Under the pieces are notes generated by a model. It was not told the DNA's origin. It worked only from the letters and a program-made list of their open reading frames with translations, and made no database searches. A stretch of 64,000 nt of DNA, from the NCBI RefSeq assembly GCF_005222205.1, contig NZ_CP032345.1, positions 2,295,501 to 2,359,500 of the forward strand. The letters run 5' to 3'. Shown piece by piece: positions 54,396 to 63,339 of the stretch. Source of the DNA: Azospirillum brasilense (GTDB taxonomy: Bacteria > Pseudomonadota > Alphaproteobacteria > Azospirillales > Azospirillaceae). A program made the position numbers and the translations under genes. How positions within the stretch are numbered: the stretch's first letter is position 1; each line of letters starts with the position of its first letter.

Positions 54396-55133
54396 TCAGA
54401 GCACGGTCAGCATGCTGGCGACCAGGGGATGGCGGACGATGTCGGTGTCGCTCAGCCGGACGACGGCGATGCCCTCCACCGCCTCCAGCCGGCGGGCGAT
54501 GTCGGCCAGACCCGACAGGTTGTCCAGCAGGTCCGTCTGGTCGGGGTCGCCGGTCAGAACCATGGTGGAGTGCCAGCCCAGCCGGGTCAGCAGCATCTTG
54601 ATCTGGGCGTAGGTGCAGTTCTGCGCCTCGTCGATCACCACGAAGGCGTTGTTCAGGGTGCGCCCGCGCATGAAGCCGACGGGCGCGATCTCGATGGTGC
54701 CGTCGGCCATCAGGGCACGCAGGCGCTTGGCGCCCAGCCGCTCGCTCAGCGCGTCGTAGAGCGGGCGCAGGAAGGGGGCCATCTTCTCGTGCATGTCGCC
54801 CGGCAGGTAGCCGATGCTTTCGCCCGCCTCGATGGCTGGGCGGGACAGGACGATGCGGTCGACCTTGCCCTCCTCCAGCGCCTCCACCGCGGAGGAGATC
54901 GCCAGATAGGTCTTGCCGGTGCCGGCGGGGCCGAGCGCCACAACGAGGTTATGGTCCTTGATCGCCTCCATCAGCCTCTTCTGGTTGGGGCTCTGGGGCT
55001 TGACCTTGCGGAGATAGCTCTGGTCGCGGCGGTCGGCGCCGCCCACGGGGTCCCAGCCGGCGGCGGGGAACAGTGGGTGGACCGTCGACTCGGACGCTGA
55101 AACGGCGCTGCCTTTGGTCTGGCGTTTGGCCAT
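54396..55133 (-). CDS. PhoH family ATPase
   Basis: A 245-residue PhoH-like P-loop ATPase, probably an RNA-associated ATPase. Walker A is GPAGTGKT (residues about 69-76) and Walker B lies in FVVIDEAQNCTYAQIKMLL. The conserved LSRPAIEAGESIGYLPGD and GDPDQTD blocks are present. The N-terminal 40 residues are Ser/Pro-rich. There is no KH domain. The ATG at 55133 has AGGAGAG upstream. An intrinsic terminator lies on the same strand just ahead (55178-55203), suggesting attenuation or an upstream small RNA. Confidence 0.93.
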   Translation of the reverse strand: MAKRQTKGSAVSASESTVHPLFPAAGWDPVGGADRRDQSYLRKVKPQSPNQKRLMEAIKDHNLVVALGPAGTGKTYLAISSAVEALEEGKVDRIVLSRPAIEAGESIGYLPGDMHEKMAPFLRPLYDALSERLGAKRLRALMADGTIEIAPVGFMRGRTLNNAFVVIDEAQNCTYAQIKMLLTRLGWHSTMVLTGDPDQTDLLDNLSGLADIARRLEAVEGIAVVRLSDTDIVRHPLVASMLTVL

Positions 55134-55177
55134 ATCGCTCTCCTAACGTCACGTTGGTGGGCGGCGGCTCCGGGCAC

Positions 55178-55204
55178 AAAAAAACCTCCCGCAAGGGGGA
55201 GGTC
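55178..55204 (-). terminator. intrinsic terminator immediately upstream of phoH
   Basis: On the minus strand the stem CCTCCC...GGGAGG with an extended arm is followed by seven T residues, 45 bases before the phoH ATG. There is no minus-strand protein gene directly upstream, so it must end a leader or a small RNA. Confidence 0.8.
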
Positions 55205-55874
55205 GTCGATGCTGCTGTGCAACAGGATGGCCGGAGTCTGGCTTGCCGGTGCGAGGCGTGCGTCCCGTCGGCTGCGCCCGTCATGGGGTGCCGGCGACAT
55301 TCGGACGCTTGGGAACGAAGCAGGGTGCAAGCGGAACCTCTTCGTCAGAATAGGAACCTCACATCACAAACATAGGGCGCGCGGCGACGAAGGTCAGGCG
55401 GAATTGCGGGCATCGCAAAAGATTCACACAAGATGTTGTGGATGAGTCGCAGGTGGGAGCGCAGCGGCGACGGACTACCGCCAGAGGCGGAGGGAACCCG
55501 CCGCCGCCGCGACGGGAAGGTGTGTTGAAGGCTTGCAAACCATCTTTGCGGGCACTGTGGAGAGGGAAAGATGCCGCAGCGCGAAAAGGGCATATCCCTG
55601 CAAAACCCTTTGCCCGGCGAATCCAGTTCCATTACCATACTTTGTAGTGAGACCTTCCGCTGACGCAACACATGGACCTCCAGCCCGGACGGGGACCCCC
55701 TGTTCCGGCCCAAGGCGCGTGTGTCCGGCGGTTGTCACTCCATCGGCGCCGGGAAAGGCTTGAACGGATGGGGTCCGCGCCGCTAGAACCCGGGTGGTTG
55801 ACCCTTCCGCCCTGGTGCCTGGCCGATGGCCCCAGACATGCGGACGACACGGATTCGGCAGGAACACAAGCAGG
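55205..55874. other. gene-poor region upstream of phoH and minC
   Basis: 670 bases with no protein gene supported by motif or ribosome site. On the minus strand it must contain the start of the transcript ended by the terminator at 55178-55204. A weak promoter, CTGACC-17-TATGTT, lies at about 55368-55396. Divergent from it, the region should carry the minC promoter. No known RNA family was recognised by eye. Confidence 0.4.
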
Positions 55875-56633
55875 ATGGCAGCGGTGAGCAGCGCCAGGCA
55901 GGGTGCCGATCGGGACGGTCCGTTCCAGTTGCGGGGCAATTCCTTCACCATGATGGTGCTGAAGGTGAATGATCCGGCGTCGCCGGACTTCTTCACCCAG
56001 CTCGCCGTGAAGGTCCGGCAGGCGCCCAATTTCTTCCGCAACGCCCCCGTCGTCCTCGATTTCGAGGAGCTGACGGAGGACACCCCGCGCTTCGACATCG
56101 CCGCCCTGGTGACCAACCTGCGCGCGCTGTACCTGCTGCCGGTCGGCTTCCGGGGCGGGCCGCGCGCGGTCCACGAGGGGGCGCTCGCCGCCGGGCTGAC
56201 CCCGATGCCCGCCGGCCGCGCCGCCAAGCTCGAGTCCGCGGCGCCCCCCGCCGACCCGCAGGCCGGCGCCGCCGCGATCCCGGCCCCGCCGCCCGAGCCG
56301 GTCTACCGCCCGGCGCTGCTGGTGACCGAGCCGGTGCGCTCCGGCCAACAGATTTACGCCGAGAAGACGGATCTGGTCATCACCGCCCCGGTCTCCCCCG
56401 GCGCGGAGGTGGTGGCCGACGGCAACATCCACGTCTACGGCGCGCTGCGCGGCCGGGCGCTGGCCGGCGTGTCCGGCGACACCAACGCGCGCATCTTCTG
56501 CCACAGCCTGGAGGCCGAGGTCGTCTCGGTGGCCGGGCTGTACCGCGTCAGCGAGGATTTCGGGAACGACGTGCTGAAGAAGCCGGTGCAGATATTCCTG
56601 CGCGACGGCTATCTTCACATGGAGCCCCAATGA
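55875..56633 (+). CDS. minC: septum site-determining protein MinC
   Basis: Inhibitor of FtsZ polymerisation with its N-terminal FtsZ-binding domain (FQLRGNSFTMMVLKVNDP) and a C-terminal beta-helical domain that binds MinD (DLVITAPVSPGAEVVADGNIHVYGALRGRA, shown in short). A Pro/Ala-rich linker lies between at residues about 125-150. The 252 residues match the family. The ATG at 55875 is preferred; a longer frame to 55794 is not supported. It begins the minCDE cluster. Confidence 0.95.
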   Translation: MAAVSSARQGADRDGPFQLRGNSFTMMVLKVNDPASPDFFTQLAVKVRQAPNFFRNAPVVLDFEELTEDTPRFDIAALVTNLRALYLLPVGFRGGPRAVHEGALAAGLTPMPAGRAAKLESAAPPADPQAGAAAIPAPPPEPVYRPALLVTEPVRSGQQIYAEKTDLVITAPVSPGAEVVADGNIHVYGALRGRALAGVSGDTNARIFCHSLEAEVVSVAGLYRVSEDFGNDVLKKPVQIFLRDGYLHMEPQ

Positions 56634-56774
56634 TGACGCTTTTGAGCGCTTTCTGTCGAACGGCCCTCTGTGCGAGGACGGTGTCACGCAAAGCGTGCCC
56701 GGCACAGGCCCTGATCTGCGTAACCCGGTAACCGGACCTTGGCGGCAACATTTAGGAACGTGGGAGAAGCTCCG

Positions 56775-57590
56775 TTGGGCAAGATCATCGTCATGACTTC
56801 CGGCAAGGGCGGCGTCGGCAAGACGACCTCCTCCGCCGCTTTCGCGACCGGACTCGCCTTGCGCGGCTTCAAGACGGTCGTCATCGATTTCGACGTCGGG
56901 CTGCGCAACCTCGACCTCATCATGGGCTGCGAGCGGCGCGTGGTGTTCGACTTCATCAACGTCATCAACGGCGAAGCGAAGCTGAGCCAGGCGCTGATCA
57001 AGGACAAGCGCATCGACAACCTGTCGATCCTGCCGACCTCGCAGACCCGCGACAAGGACGCCCTGACCCGCGAAGGCGTGGAGAAGGTTCTGAACGAACT
57101 CTCCAAGGACTTCGACTACATCGTCTGCGACAGCCCGGCGGGCATCGAGCGGGGCGCGCTGATGGCGCTGTACTTCGCCGACCACGCGGTGATCGTGACC
57201 AACCCGGAAGTCTCCTCGGTCCGCGACAGCGACCGCATCCTCGGCGTGCTGGCCTCGCGCTCGCGCCGGGCGGAGCAGGGGCTGGAGCCGGTGACCCAGC
57301 AGCTTCTCCTCACCCGCTACGACCCGGAGCGGGTGGAGCGCGGCGAGATGCTGAAGGTCGACGACGTGCTGGAGATCCTGGCGATCCCGCTGCTCGGCGT
57401 GATCCCGGAGAGCCAGGCCGTGCTGCGCGCCTCCAACGTCGGCATGCCGGTCATCCTCGACGAGGCGTCCAACGCCGGCCAGGCCTATCTGGACGCGGTC
57501 TCCCGCTTCCTGGGCGAGGACATTGAGCACCGCTTCGTCACGCCGCAGAAGAAGGGCCTGTTCAGCCGCCTCCTCCGGAGGTCCGCATGA
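56775..57590 (+). CDS. minD: septum site-determining ATPase MinD
   Basis: ParA-family ATPase that recruits MinC to the membrane. The 271-residue protein starts at a TTG (read MGKIIVMTSGKGGVGKTTS), with the deviant Walker A KGGVGKT at residues 11-17, DFDVGLRNLDLIMGC, and a C-terminal amphipathic membrane helix (KGLFSRLLRRSA). The TTG is chosen because GGGAGAAG precedes it by five bases and gives the standard MinD length; longer frames start at 56739. It overlaps minE by four bases. Confidence 0.95.
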   Translation: MGKIIVMTSGKGGVGKTTSSAAFATGLALRGFKTVVIDFDVGLRNLDLIMGCERRVVFDFINVINGEAKLSQALIKDKRIDNLSILPTSQTRDKDALTREGVEKVLNELSKDFDYIVCDSPAGIERGALMALYFADHAVIVTNPEVSSVRDSDRILGVLASRSRRAEQGLEPVTQQLLLTRYDPERVERGEMLKVDDVLEILAIPLLGVIPESQAVLRASNVGMPVILDEASNAGQAYLDAVSRFLGEDIEHRFVTPQKKGLFSRLLRRSA

Positions 57591-57982
57591 GCATCTTCAG
57601 CTTTTTCCGGTCCGCCCCGCGCGCGTCGGCGGTCCAGGCCAAGGAGCGGCTCCAGATCGTCATGGCGCACGAGCGCGCCGGGCGGACCGGGCCGGACTAT
57701 CTGCCGATGCTCCAGCAGGAGCTGCTGGCGGTCATCGCCAAGTACATCGACATCGACCAGAACAAGGTCGAGGTGAAGCTGGACCGCGGCGGCGACTGCT
57801 CGACGCTGGAGCTGAACATCGAGCTGCCGGCCCGCGAGGCCGCCGCCAAGGCGCTGAAGGAAAGCGCCAAGCTGGCGGTGGCCGGGAATCGTCCGGCGGC
57901 CAAGGACGCCGACGAGTCCGATCCGGTCAAGCTGGCCGCGGGCGGCTCCCTGACCAACGGCGGCGTCAAGAAGCGCCGCTGA
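57587..57982 (+). CDS. minE: cell division topological specificity factor MinE
   Basis: Regulates MinCD oscillation so that division occurs at mid-cell. The N-terminal membrane-contact and anti-MinCD helix is MSIFSFFRSAPRASAVQAKE...LQIVMAHERAG. The topological-specificity domain follows (LQQELLAVIAKYIDIDQNKV). At 131 residues it is longer than the 88-residue E. coli protein; the extra ~40 C-terminal residues are charged and low complexity. It overlaps minD by four bases (ATGA-type). Confidence 0.94.
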   Translation: MSIFSFFRSAPRASAVQAKERLQIVMAHERAGRTGPDYLPMLQQELLAVIAKYIDIDQNKVEVKLDRGGDCSTLELNIELPAREAAAKALKESAKLAVAGNRPAAKDADESDPVKLAAGGSLTNGGVKKRR

Positions 57983-58005
57983 GCGTCCCGTGCGCTCCGT
58001 GAACC

Positions 58006-58042
58006 GATCCCGCCGCAGCCGGCCCGCTGCGGCGGGATTTTT
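58006..58042 (+). terminator. intrinsic terminator after minE
   Basis: The hairpin tcccgccgcagc-cggccc-gctgcggcggga is followed by TTTTT. Confidence 0.9.
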
Positions 58043-58223
58043 CATGCCCTCCGGGACGCTTCCCGCGCGGTCATAGGCCGCAGCTCCCCGGCGGGCTGGA
58101 CTTCCGTGCGGGTTTACCTCGGCCGTTCGAAGAGGTATCAACGGATTGGAGCCCGTCAGGGACCGGCCCTCGCGGGCCAAACCCTCACCGGGCGGCGTTG
58201 CGGCAGTGAGGGAGTGGCGGCCG

Positions 58224-59627
58224 ATGTTCTTCGAATGCTCGCGGCTGATCGACGGCAACCAGCCGCGCCTGTCCAACGGCATCACCGTGACCGACGTGGA
58301 CGGTGACGGGGCATTCGAACTGGTGGTCACGGGCTACGCCACCAACAACCTCATCCTCAAATGGGACGGCTCCCGGCTGGTGGACATCGCCGGGCCCCTG
58401 CTGGCCGACCCCTCGGGCTGCGCGGTGGCCATCGCCGCCGCCGATGTGGACGGCGACGGGCGGGAGGAGCTGTATGTCCTGAACTCCGACCGGGCGAGCG
58501 GGCCGAAGGAGATGGGCGACCGGCTGTTCGCCTGCTTCGGCAAGCACTGGCTCGACCTGCTGGCCCAGCCGGAGAACGCCGGTATGGCGAACCGCGTCGC
58601 CGGTCGCTCGGTGATCGCCATGGACCGGCACGGCCATGGCCGCTACGGCTTCGTCGTGGCGGCGGACGGCGGCCCCTTCCGCCTGTTCGAGCTGAGCCGC
58701 CGCGGCCGGCTGGAGGACGCGGCGGAGGAGGCGGGCATCGACCTGATCGGCGCCGGGCGCGGGCTGCTCGCCCTGCCGTTCCTGTCCGACCGCGTCGACC
58801 TGTTCGCCTGCAACGAGGGCGGGCCGAACTTCCTGTTCCGCAATCTGGGTGACGGAACCTACGAGGAGATCGCCGAGGAGCGGGGCGTCGCCGATTCGCG
58901 ATTCGCCGGGCGCGCGGTGACCGCGGTGGACGGGCCGGGCTACGGCGGGTTCGGGCTGCTGGTCGGCGCCTGGGAGGGCCCGCAGCGCCTGTTCGTCCAA
59001 CGCTCCGGCGGCGGCTTCGTCGACGAGGCCGATCCCGAGATGTCCTTTCCAGGCCGGGTGTCCAGCGTGATCGCCGCCGATTTCGACAACGACGGCTACG
59101 AGGAGCTGTTCTTCAACCTGCATGGCGAGCCCAACCGGCTGTTCGCGTGGCGCGACGACCGCTGGCAGTCCATCGATCTCGGCGACGCGGCGGAGCCCAA
59201 GGGGCTGGGCACCGGGGCGGCGGTGGCCGACATCGACGGCGACGGACGGCTGGAACTGCTGGTCGCTCACGGCAATGGGGTGGGCGGCGGGCATGGCGGC
59301 GGGCATGGCGGCGGATCGCCGCAGCCCCTGTCGCTCTACCGCACGGCGGCGAACCACAACGGGTGGCTGCGCGTGCTGCCGCTGACCCCCTACGGCGCGC
59401 CGGCCCGCGGCGCCCTGGTCACCTGCACGGCCAACGGGCGGCGGCAGGTGCGTTCCGTCTGCGCCGGCTCGGGCTATCTCTGCCAGATGGAGCCGGTCGC
59501 CCATTTCGGGCTGGGCACCGCCCGCGCGGTGGAGCGGCTGGAGGTGCGCTGGCCGGACGGCATGACAGCCATCGTCGAGAACCCGCCCATCGGCCGGCTG
59601 CTGACCGTTCCCTATCCGCCGGAGTGA
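58224..59627 (+). CDS. FG-GAP / VCBS repeat protein with ASPIC-like C-terminus
   Basis: A 467-residue protein of FG-GAP beta-propeller type. Calcium-binding DxDxDG motifs recur: VTDVDGDGAFELV, AADVDGDGREELY, AADFDNDGYEELF and VADIDGDGRLELL. The final ~90 residues (APARGALVTCTANGRRQVRSV ... VERLEVRWPDG) resemble the ASPIC/UnbV domain. A Gly/His linker (GGGHGGGHGGG) lies near residue 375. No signal peptide is evident from this start, which is odd for the family, so export may use another route or the N-terminus may be misassigned. Start ATG at 58224. Confidence 0.82.
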   Translation: MFFECSRLIDGNQPRLSNGITVTDVDGDGAFELVVTGYATNNLILKWDGSRLVDIAGPLLADPSGCAVAIAAADVDGDGREELYVLNSDRASGPKEMGDRLFACFGKHWLDLLAQPENAGMANRVAGRSVIAMDRHGHGRYGFVVAADGGPFRLFELSRRGRLEDAAEEAGIDLIGAGRGLLALPFLSDRVDLFACNEGGPNFLFRNLGDGTYEEIAEERGVADSRFAGRAVTAVDGPGYGGFGLLVGAWEGPQRLFVQRSGGGFVDEADPEMSFPGRVSSVIAADFDNDGYEELFFNLHGEPNRLFAWRDDRWQSIDLGDAAEPKGLGTGAAVADIDGDGRLELLVAHGNGVGGGHGGGHGGGSPQPLSLYRTAANHNGWLRVLPLTPYGAPARGALVTCTANGRRQVRSVCAGSGYLCQMEPVAHFGLGTARAVERLEVRWPDGMTAIVENPPIGRLLTVPYPPE

Positions 59628-59656
59628 GGCCGCCGGAGTGAGGCCGCCGGAGTGAG
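59616..59656 (+). repeat. 14-bp tandem triplication containing the stop codon
   Basis: Units ccgccggagtgagg lie at 59616-59629, 59630-59643 and 59644-59656 (last base differs). The first contains the TGA that ends the FG-GAP gene, so the stop is copied three times. Confidence 0.88.
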
Positions 59657-59888
59657 ACGGGGCACAATGTTGCGTCCGGCCAACGGTTGAGCGATGCCGG
59701 GCGGACGGTTGAGCTGAATCATATTTCCGCCCGGCAACAAATTTAATCTTTTGTATAACCTGCATGGTCTTTATTTTGCGGCGTCCGCCAGTGCCCGACG
59801 GGAGCGCGCGGATGGGGAGATGTACGCCCTGTAACCGACCGCGAACCAATAAGGGGGCGCCGGGCTCTCGGCCCGCGACCGCAGGCAC

Positions 59889-60437
59889 ATGGCACACAGC
59901 GCTGTTCTCAGTCCCGGCCCCCGCGACCGGACGCTGACCGGGGTCGAGCGGTTCTTCGACGCCGACGAGGTCATCGTTTCCAAGACCGACCTGAAGGGCC
60001 GGATCACCTACGCCAACCGGGTGTTCCAGCGCGTGGCCGGCTACAGCGAGGCGGAGCTGATGGGTGCGCCGCACTCCATCGTCCGCCATCCGGACATGCC
60101 GCGCTGCGTGTTCAAGCTGCTGTGGGACACGCTGGAGGCGGGGCAGGAGATCTTCGCCTACGTCGTGAACCGGGCGCGCAACGGCGACCATTACTGGGTC
60201 TTCGCCCACGTCACGCCCAGCTACGACGTCAATGGCCGGCTCGTCGGCTACCACTCGTCGCGCCGTGTGCCGGACCGCGGCGCGATCGACAAGGTCGTGC
60301 CGCTCTACCGCACGCTTCTGGACATCGAAAACCGCCACGAAGACCGCAAGCAGGGCATGAACGAGGCCTTCGCCACCGTTGTCGGGCTGCTGACGGAGAA
60401 GGGGATCGGGTATGACGAATTCGTCTTCTCTCTCTAA
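59889..60437 (+). CDS. Aer-like PAS domain protein
   Basis: A 182-residue soluble PAS protein. The PAS_3-type fold shows [25 protein letters not shown], then [18 protein letters not shown] and [23 protein letters not shown], the pattern of the Aer redox-sensing PAS that binds FAD. It lacks a membrane segment and signalling domain. Its last 26 bases overlap the following chemoreceptor gene, so the two are probably partners, as in Campylobacter CetB/CetA. Confidence 0.9.
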   Translation: MAHSAVLSPGPRDRTLTGVERFFDADEVIVSKTDLKGRITYANRVFQRVAGYSEAELMGAPHSIVRHPDMPRCVFKLLWDTLEAGQEIFAYVVNRARNGDHYWVFAHVTPSYDVNGRLVGYHSSRRVPDRGAIDKVVPLYRTLLDIENRHEDRKQGMNEAFATVVGLLTEKGIGYDEFVFSL

Positions 60438-61722
60438 GGCGTTCGGACTGGGGGCGGTCGCCGCGCTGCTCGTCGCAGCGCTGCTGGTGACCGACGCGCT
60501 GGACGTCGGCGGCGCGCCGCTGCGCATCGGGATCGGGGCCGCGGCCCTGGCCGCGCTGGCCGGCGTCATGCTGTGCATGGTGCGCGCCCGCGCCGCGGTG
60601 GGGCAGGCGATGGCCGTCTGCCAAGCGGTGTCGCGCGGCGACTTCGAGGCGCGGGTCGTCAACGTGCGGGAGAAGGGCGACCTCGGCGAGCTGATGCACG
60701 CCCTGAACGACTCGATCGACCGCACCGACGCCTTCATCCGCGAGGCCACCGCCTCGATGAGCTACGTGTCGGCCAACAAGTATTTCCGGCGGATCGTGCT
60801 GAAGGGCATGCAGGGCAACTTCCTGCACGCGTCGCGCACCATCAACACCGCCACCGACGCCATCGCCGTCAAGGTGAAGGGCTTCGCCGGGGTGACCGAC
60901 CGCTTCGAGACGCAGATCCGCGCGGTGTGCGAACAGGTGTCCGGCACCGCCCATCAGCTGGAGATGTCGGCCCGCACCATGGAGACCGACGCCCAGACCG
61001 CCACCGGCAAGGCGTCATCGGTCGCCGCCGCCGCGTCGCAGACCGGCTCCTCGGTCGGCAGCGTCGCCGCGGCGACGGAGGAGCTGTCGGCCTCCATCCG
61101 CGAGATCGCCCGGCAGGTGGAGGAGGTCGCCAAGGTCGCCGCCAACGCCGCGGGCGAGGCCGAGCGCTCCAACGCGCTGATCGCCGAGCTGTCGGGGGCC
61201 GCCAAGACGGTGGGCGAGGTGGTCACCCTCATCAACGACATCGCCAGCCAGACCAACCTGCTGGCGCTCAACGCCACGATCGAGGCCGCCCGCGCCGGCG
61301 AGGCCGGCAAGGGCTTCGCCGTGGTGGCGCAGGAGGTCAAGCGGCTGGCCGACCAGACCGCCAAGGCCACCGGCGACATCGCCGGGCAGATCGCCGGCAT
61401 CCAGTCCTCCACCGACGTGGCGGTCGCCTCCATCGTCGGCATCGGCCACACCATCCAGGACATCAACCAGATCGCCGGCGGCATCGCCGCGGGCATCGGG
61501 CAGCAGGGTTCGGCGATCCGCTCGATCGTCAGCAACATGGATCAGGCCGCGGCCGGCACCCGCGCCGTCACCGAAGACATCCAGGACGTCACCACCGCCG
61601 CCGAACGGACCAGCGGCACCGCCCACGAGGTCTTCGCCGCGTCGGAGCGGATGAGTGTCCAGGCCGACCGCCTGACCCGCGAGGTGCAGCTTTTCCTCGA
61701 CGAGATGCACAAGGTCGCCTGA
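60412..61722 (+). CDS. methyl-accepting chemotaxis protein, Aer-like partner
   Basis: A 436-residue chemoreceptor with two closely spaced membrane helices (residues 9-28 and 38-57) and almost no periplasmic loop, a HAMP region, and the MCP hairpin with tip [21 protein letters not shown]. It lacks its own sensor domain, so signal input must come from another protein, most likely the PAS protein encoded just upstream (26-base overlap). No C-terminal CheR-binding pentapeptide. Confidence 0.93.
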   Translation: MTNSSSLSKAFGLGAVAALLVAALLVTDALDVGGAPLRIGIGAAALAALAGVMLCMVRARAAVGQAMAVCQAVSRGDFEARVVNVREKGDLGELMHALNDSIDRTDAFIREATASMSYVSANKYFRRIVLKGMQGNFLHASRTINTATDAIAVKVKGFAGVTDRFETQIRAVCEQVSGTAHQLEMSARTMETDAQTATGKASSVAAAASQTGSSVGSVAAATEELSASIREIARQVEEVAKVAANAAGEAERSNALIAELSGAAKTVGEVVTLINDIASQTNLLALNATIEAARAGEAGKGFAVVAQEVKRLADQTAKATGDIAGQIAGIQSSTDVAVASIVGIGHTIQDINQIAGGIAAGIGQQGSAIRSIVSNMDQAAAGTRAVTEDIQDVTTAAERTSGTAHEVFAASERMSVQADRLTREVQLFLDEMHKVA

Positions 61723-62153
61723 CGCTTTTTTGTGCAATTTCCCGTTATTTGTCCGAAAAATTGCGCTTGCTCATTAGGTGGGCATTGATTAGCCGCCCGG
61801 CATTTGCTTGTATGCTAAGCAGTGCCGAGGCGGTGCAATGGGTCTATGCGACCTTTTGCCTCATTTTTTAGGAGAAACCGGTGTTTTTGTTGCGGCGCAC
61901 GCGGTGCGCGGGGTGCGGTGCGGCGGGACCGGTGCCGCGTGTGATTGTTCGGACTCCAATATGACGCCGAATTCATCACAATTTCGAAACTGACATCTCA
62001 CAAACGTTGAGGCCAAACCCGGGACATCGCCCGCAAACGCAGGCGTTCCGCGGCTTTGCGCGTCCCGATGGTTCCGAAAAGGCGTTTGGCACAGCGTTTG
62101 ATGGTTAGGCGTCTAAAAAAGATATCCCACCCAAACTCACAGAGGTGTTCGGG
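61723..62153. other. AT-richer intergenic region between two chemotaxis genes
   Basis: 430 bases. The first 150 are markedly AT-rich for this genome, with an inverted pair gcaattt / aaattgc (61733-61765). TAGGAGAAACC precedes a GTG at 61881 that opens a 27-codon frame ending at 61964; this could be a leader peptide but is unproven. A ribosome site for the next gene lies at 62141-62147. Confidence 0.45.
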
Positions 62154-63260
62154 ATGAGTGTGGCCGGAAACGAACTGTTCGAGCTTTCCCGGGGCGTCCT
62201 GGACGTCGCCTCCCGGAAAGTGTCTTTGATCGAAGACATCACCCGTCGCACCAAGATGCTGGCGATGAACGCCCTGATCGAGGCGTCGCGGGCCGGCGAC
62301 GCCGGGCGGGGCTTCGCGGTGGTGGCGAACGAGGTCTCCGAGATCTCCAAGCAGGTGAACACCATCACCAAGGAACTGCGGTCGGAGATCGTCTCCCGCG
62401 TCGATCACCTGACCACCACCGGCAGCGCCATGGTGCAGGAGATGCACGGGCGGCGTCTGGCCGACCTGTCGCTGAACATGATCGAGATCATCGACCGGAA
62501 CCTGTACGAGCGGTCCTGCGACGTGCGCTGGTGGGCGACCGACAGCGCGGTGGTGGACTGCGCCGCCGACCCGACGGAGGTGAACCGCCAGCACGCCTCC
62601 CACCGGCTGGGCGTCATCCTCGAGTCCTACACCGTCTATCTCGACCTGTGGATCGCCGACCTGAAGGGAGAGGTGATCGCCACCGGCCGTCCCGGCCGCT
62701 ACCCCGGCGCCCAGGGCGCCCGCGTGGGGGATGAGGGGTGGTTCCGCCAGGCGCTGGCCACGCGCAACGGCGGCGAGTTCACGGTGGGCGACGTGGCGCG
62801 CAACGGCCGCCTGGAGGACCGGGTGGTCGCCACCTACGCCACCGCGATCCGGCGCGGCGGCGAGGCGGACGGCGATCCCATCGGCGTGCTGGGCATCTTC
62901 TTCGACTGGGAGCCGCAGGCCGCCGCCGTCGTCCAGGGCGTCCGGCTGGAGGACGAGGAGCGCTCCCGCTCGCGCTGCCTTCTGCTCGACGCGCGGCACC
63001 GGGTGATCGCCTCCTCCGATGGGCGCGGAATCCTCAGCGAGACCGTCCAGCTCCGCCGCAGCGGGGAGAGCATGGGCCATTACGCCGACGCCGCCGGCCG
63101 CACCTACGGCTACGCCCTGACGCCGGGCTACGAGACCTACAAGGGGCTGGGCTGGTACGGGGTGATCGTGCAGGACCCCGATCCACGCCAGCAACAGGCG
63201 CCTGCAACCTCTGGTGTGCACGGGCGTGCGGGAATGAACGGGGCCGGGCTTCACGGGTAA
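62154..63260 (+). CDS. soluble chemoreceptor-like protein: MCP tip followed by Cache-type sensor
   Basis: A 368-residue protein without a membrane segment. The first ~75 residues hold an MCP hairpin tip (ITRRTKMLAMNALIEASRAG, FAVVANEVSEISKQV), much shorter than a normal receptor. A Cache-like sensor follows at about residues 140-345: LDLWIADLKGEVIATGRPGR, WFRQALATRNGGEFTVGDV, then GVLGIFFDW and SRCLLLDARHRVIASSDG. The order is reversed relative to ordinary receptors, and the sensor would be cytoplasmic. GAGGTG precedes the ATG at 62154. Confidence 0.8.
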   Translation: MSVAGNELFELSRGVLDVASRKVSLIEDITRRTKMLAMNALIEASRAGDAGRGFAVVANEVSEISKQVNTITKELRSEIVSRVDHLTTTGSAMVQEMHGRRLADLSLNMIEIIDRNLYERSCDVRWWATDSAVVDCAADPTEVNRQHASHRLGVILESYTVYLDLWIADLKGEVIATGRPGRYPGAQGARVGDEGWFRQALATRNGGEFTVGDVARNGRLEDRVVATYATAIRRGGEADGDPIGVLGIFFDWEPQAAAVVQGVRLEDEERSRSRCLLLDARHRVIASSDGRGILSETVQLRRSGESMGHYADAAGRTYGYALTPGYETYKGLGWYGVIVQDPDPRQQQAPATSGVHGRAGMNGAGLHG

Positions 63261-63339
63261 GGCTGGCATTCCCACCCTGCTCTGGTCATCGCGGCGGGTT
63301 TGCTTACACTTCGGGTCCGCCGCGTTGCTGGAGAGTTTC

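Noticed and set aside
55345..55713. 122-residue minus-strand frame upstream of phoH
   Set aside because: No ribosome site, no motif and atypical composition; the region is better read as non-coding.
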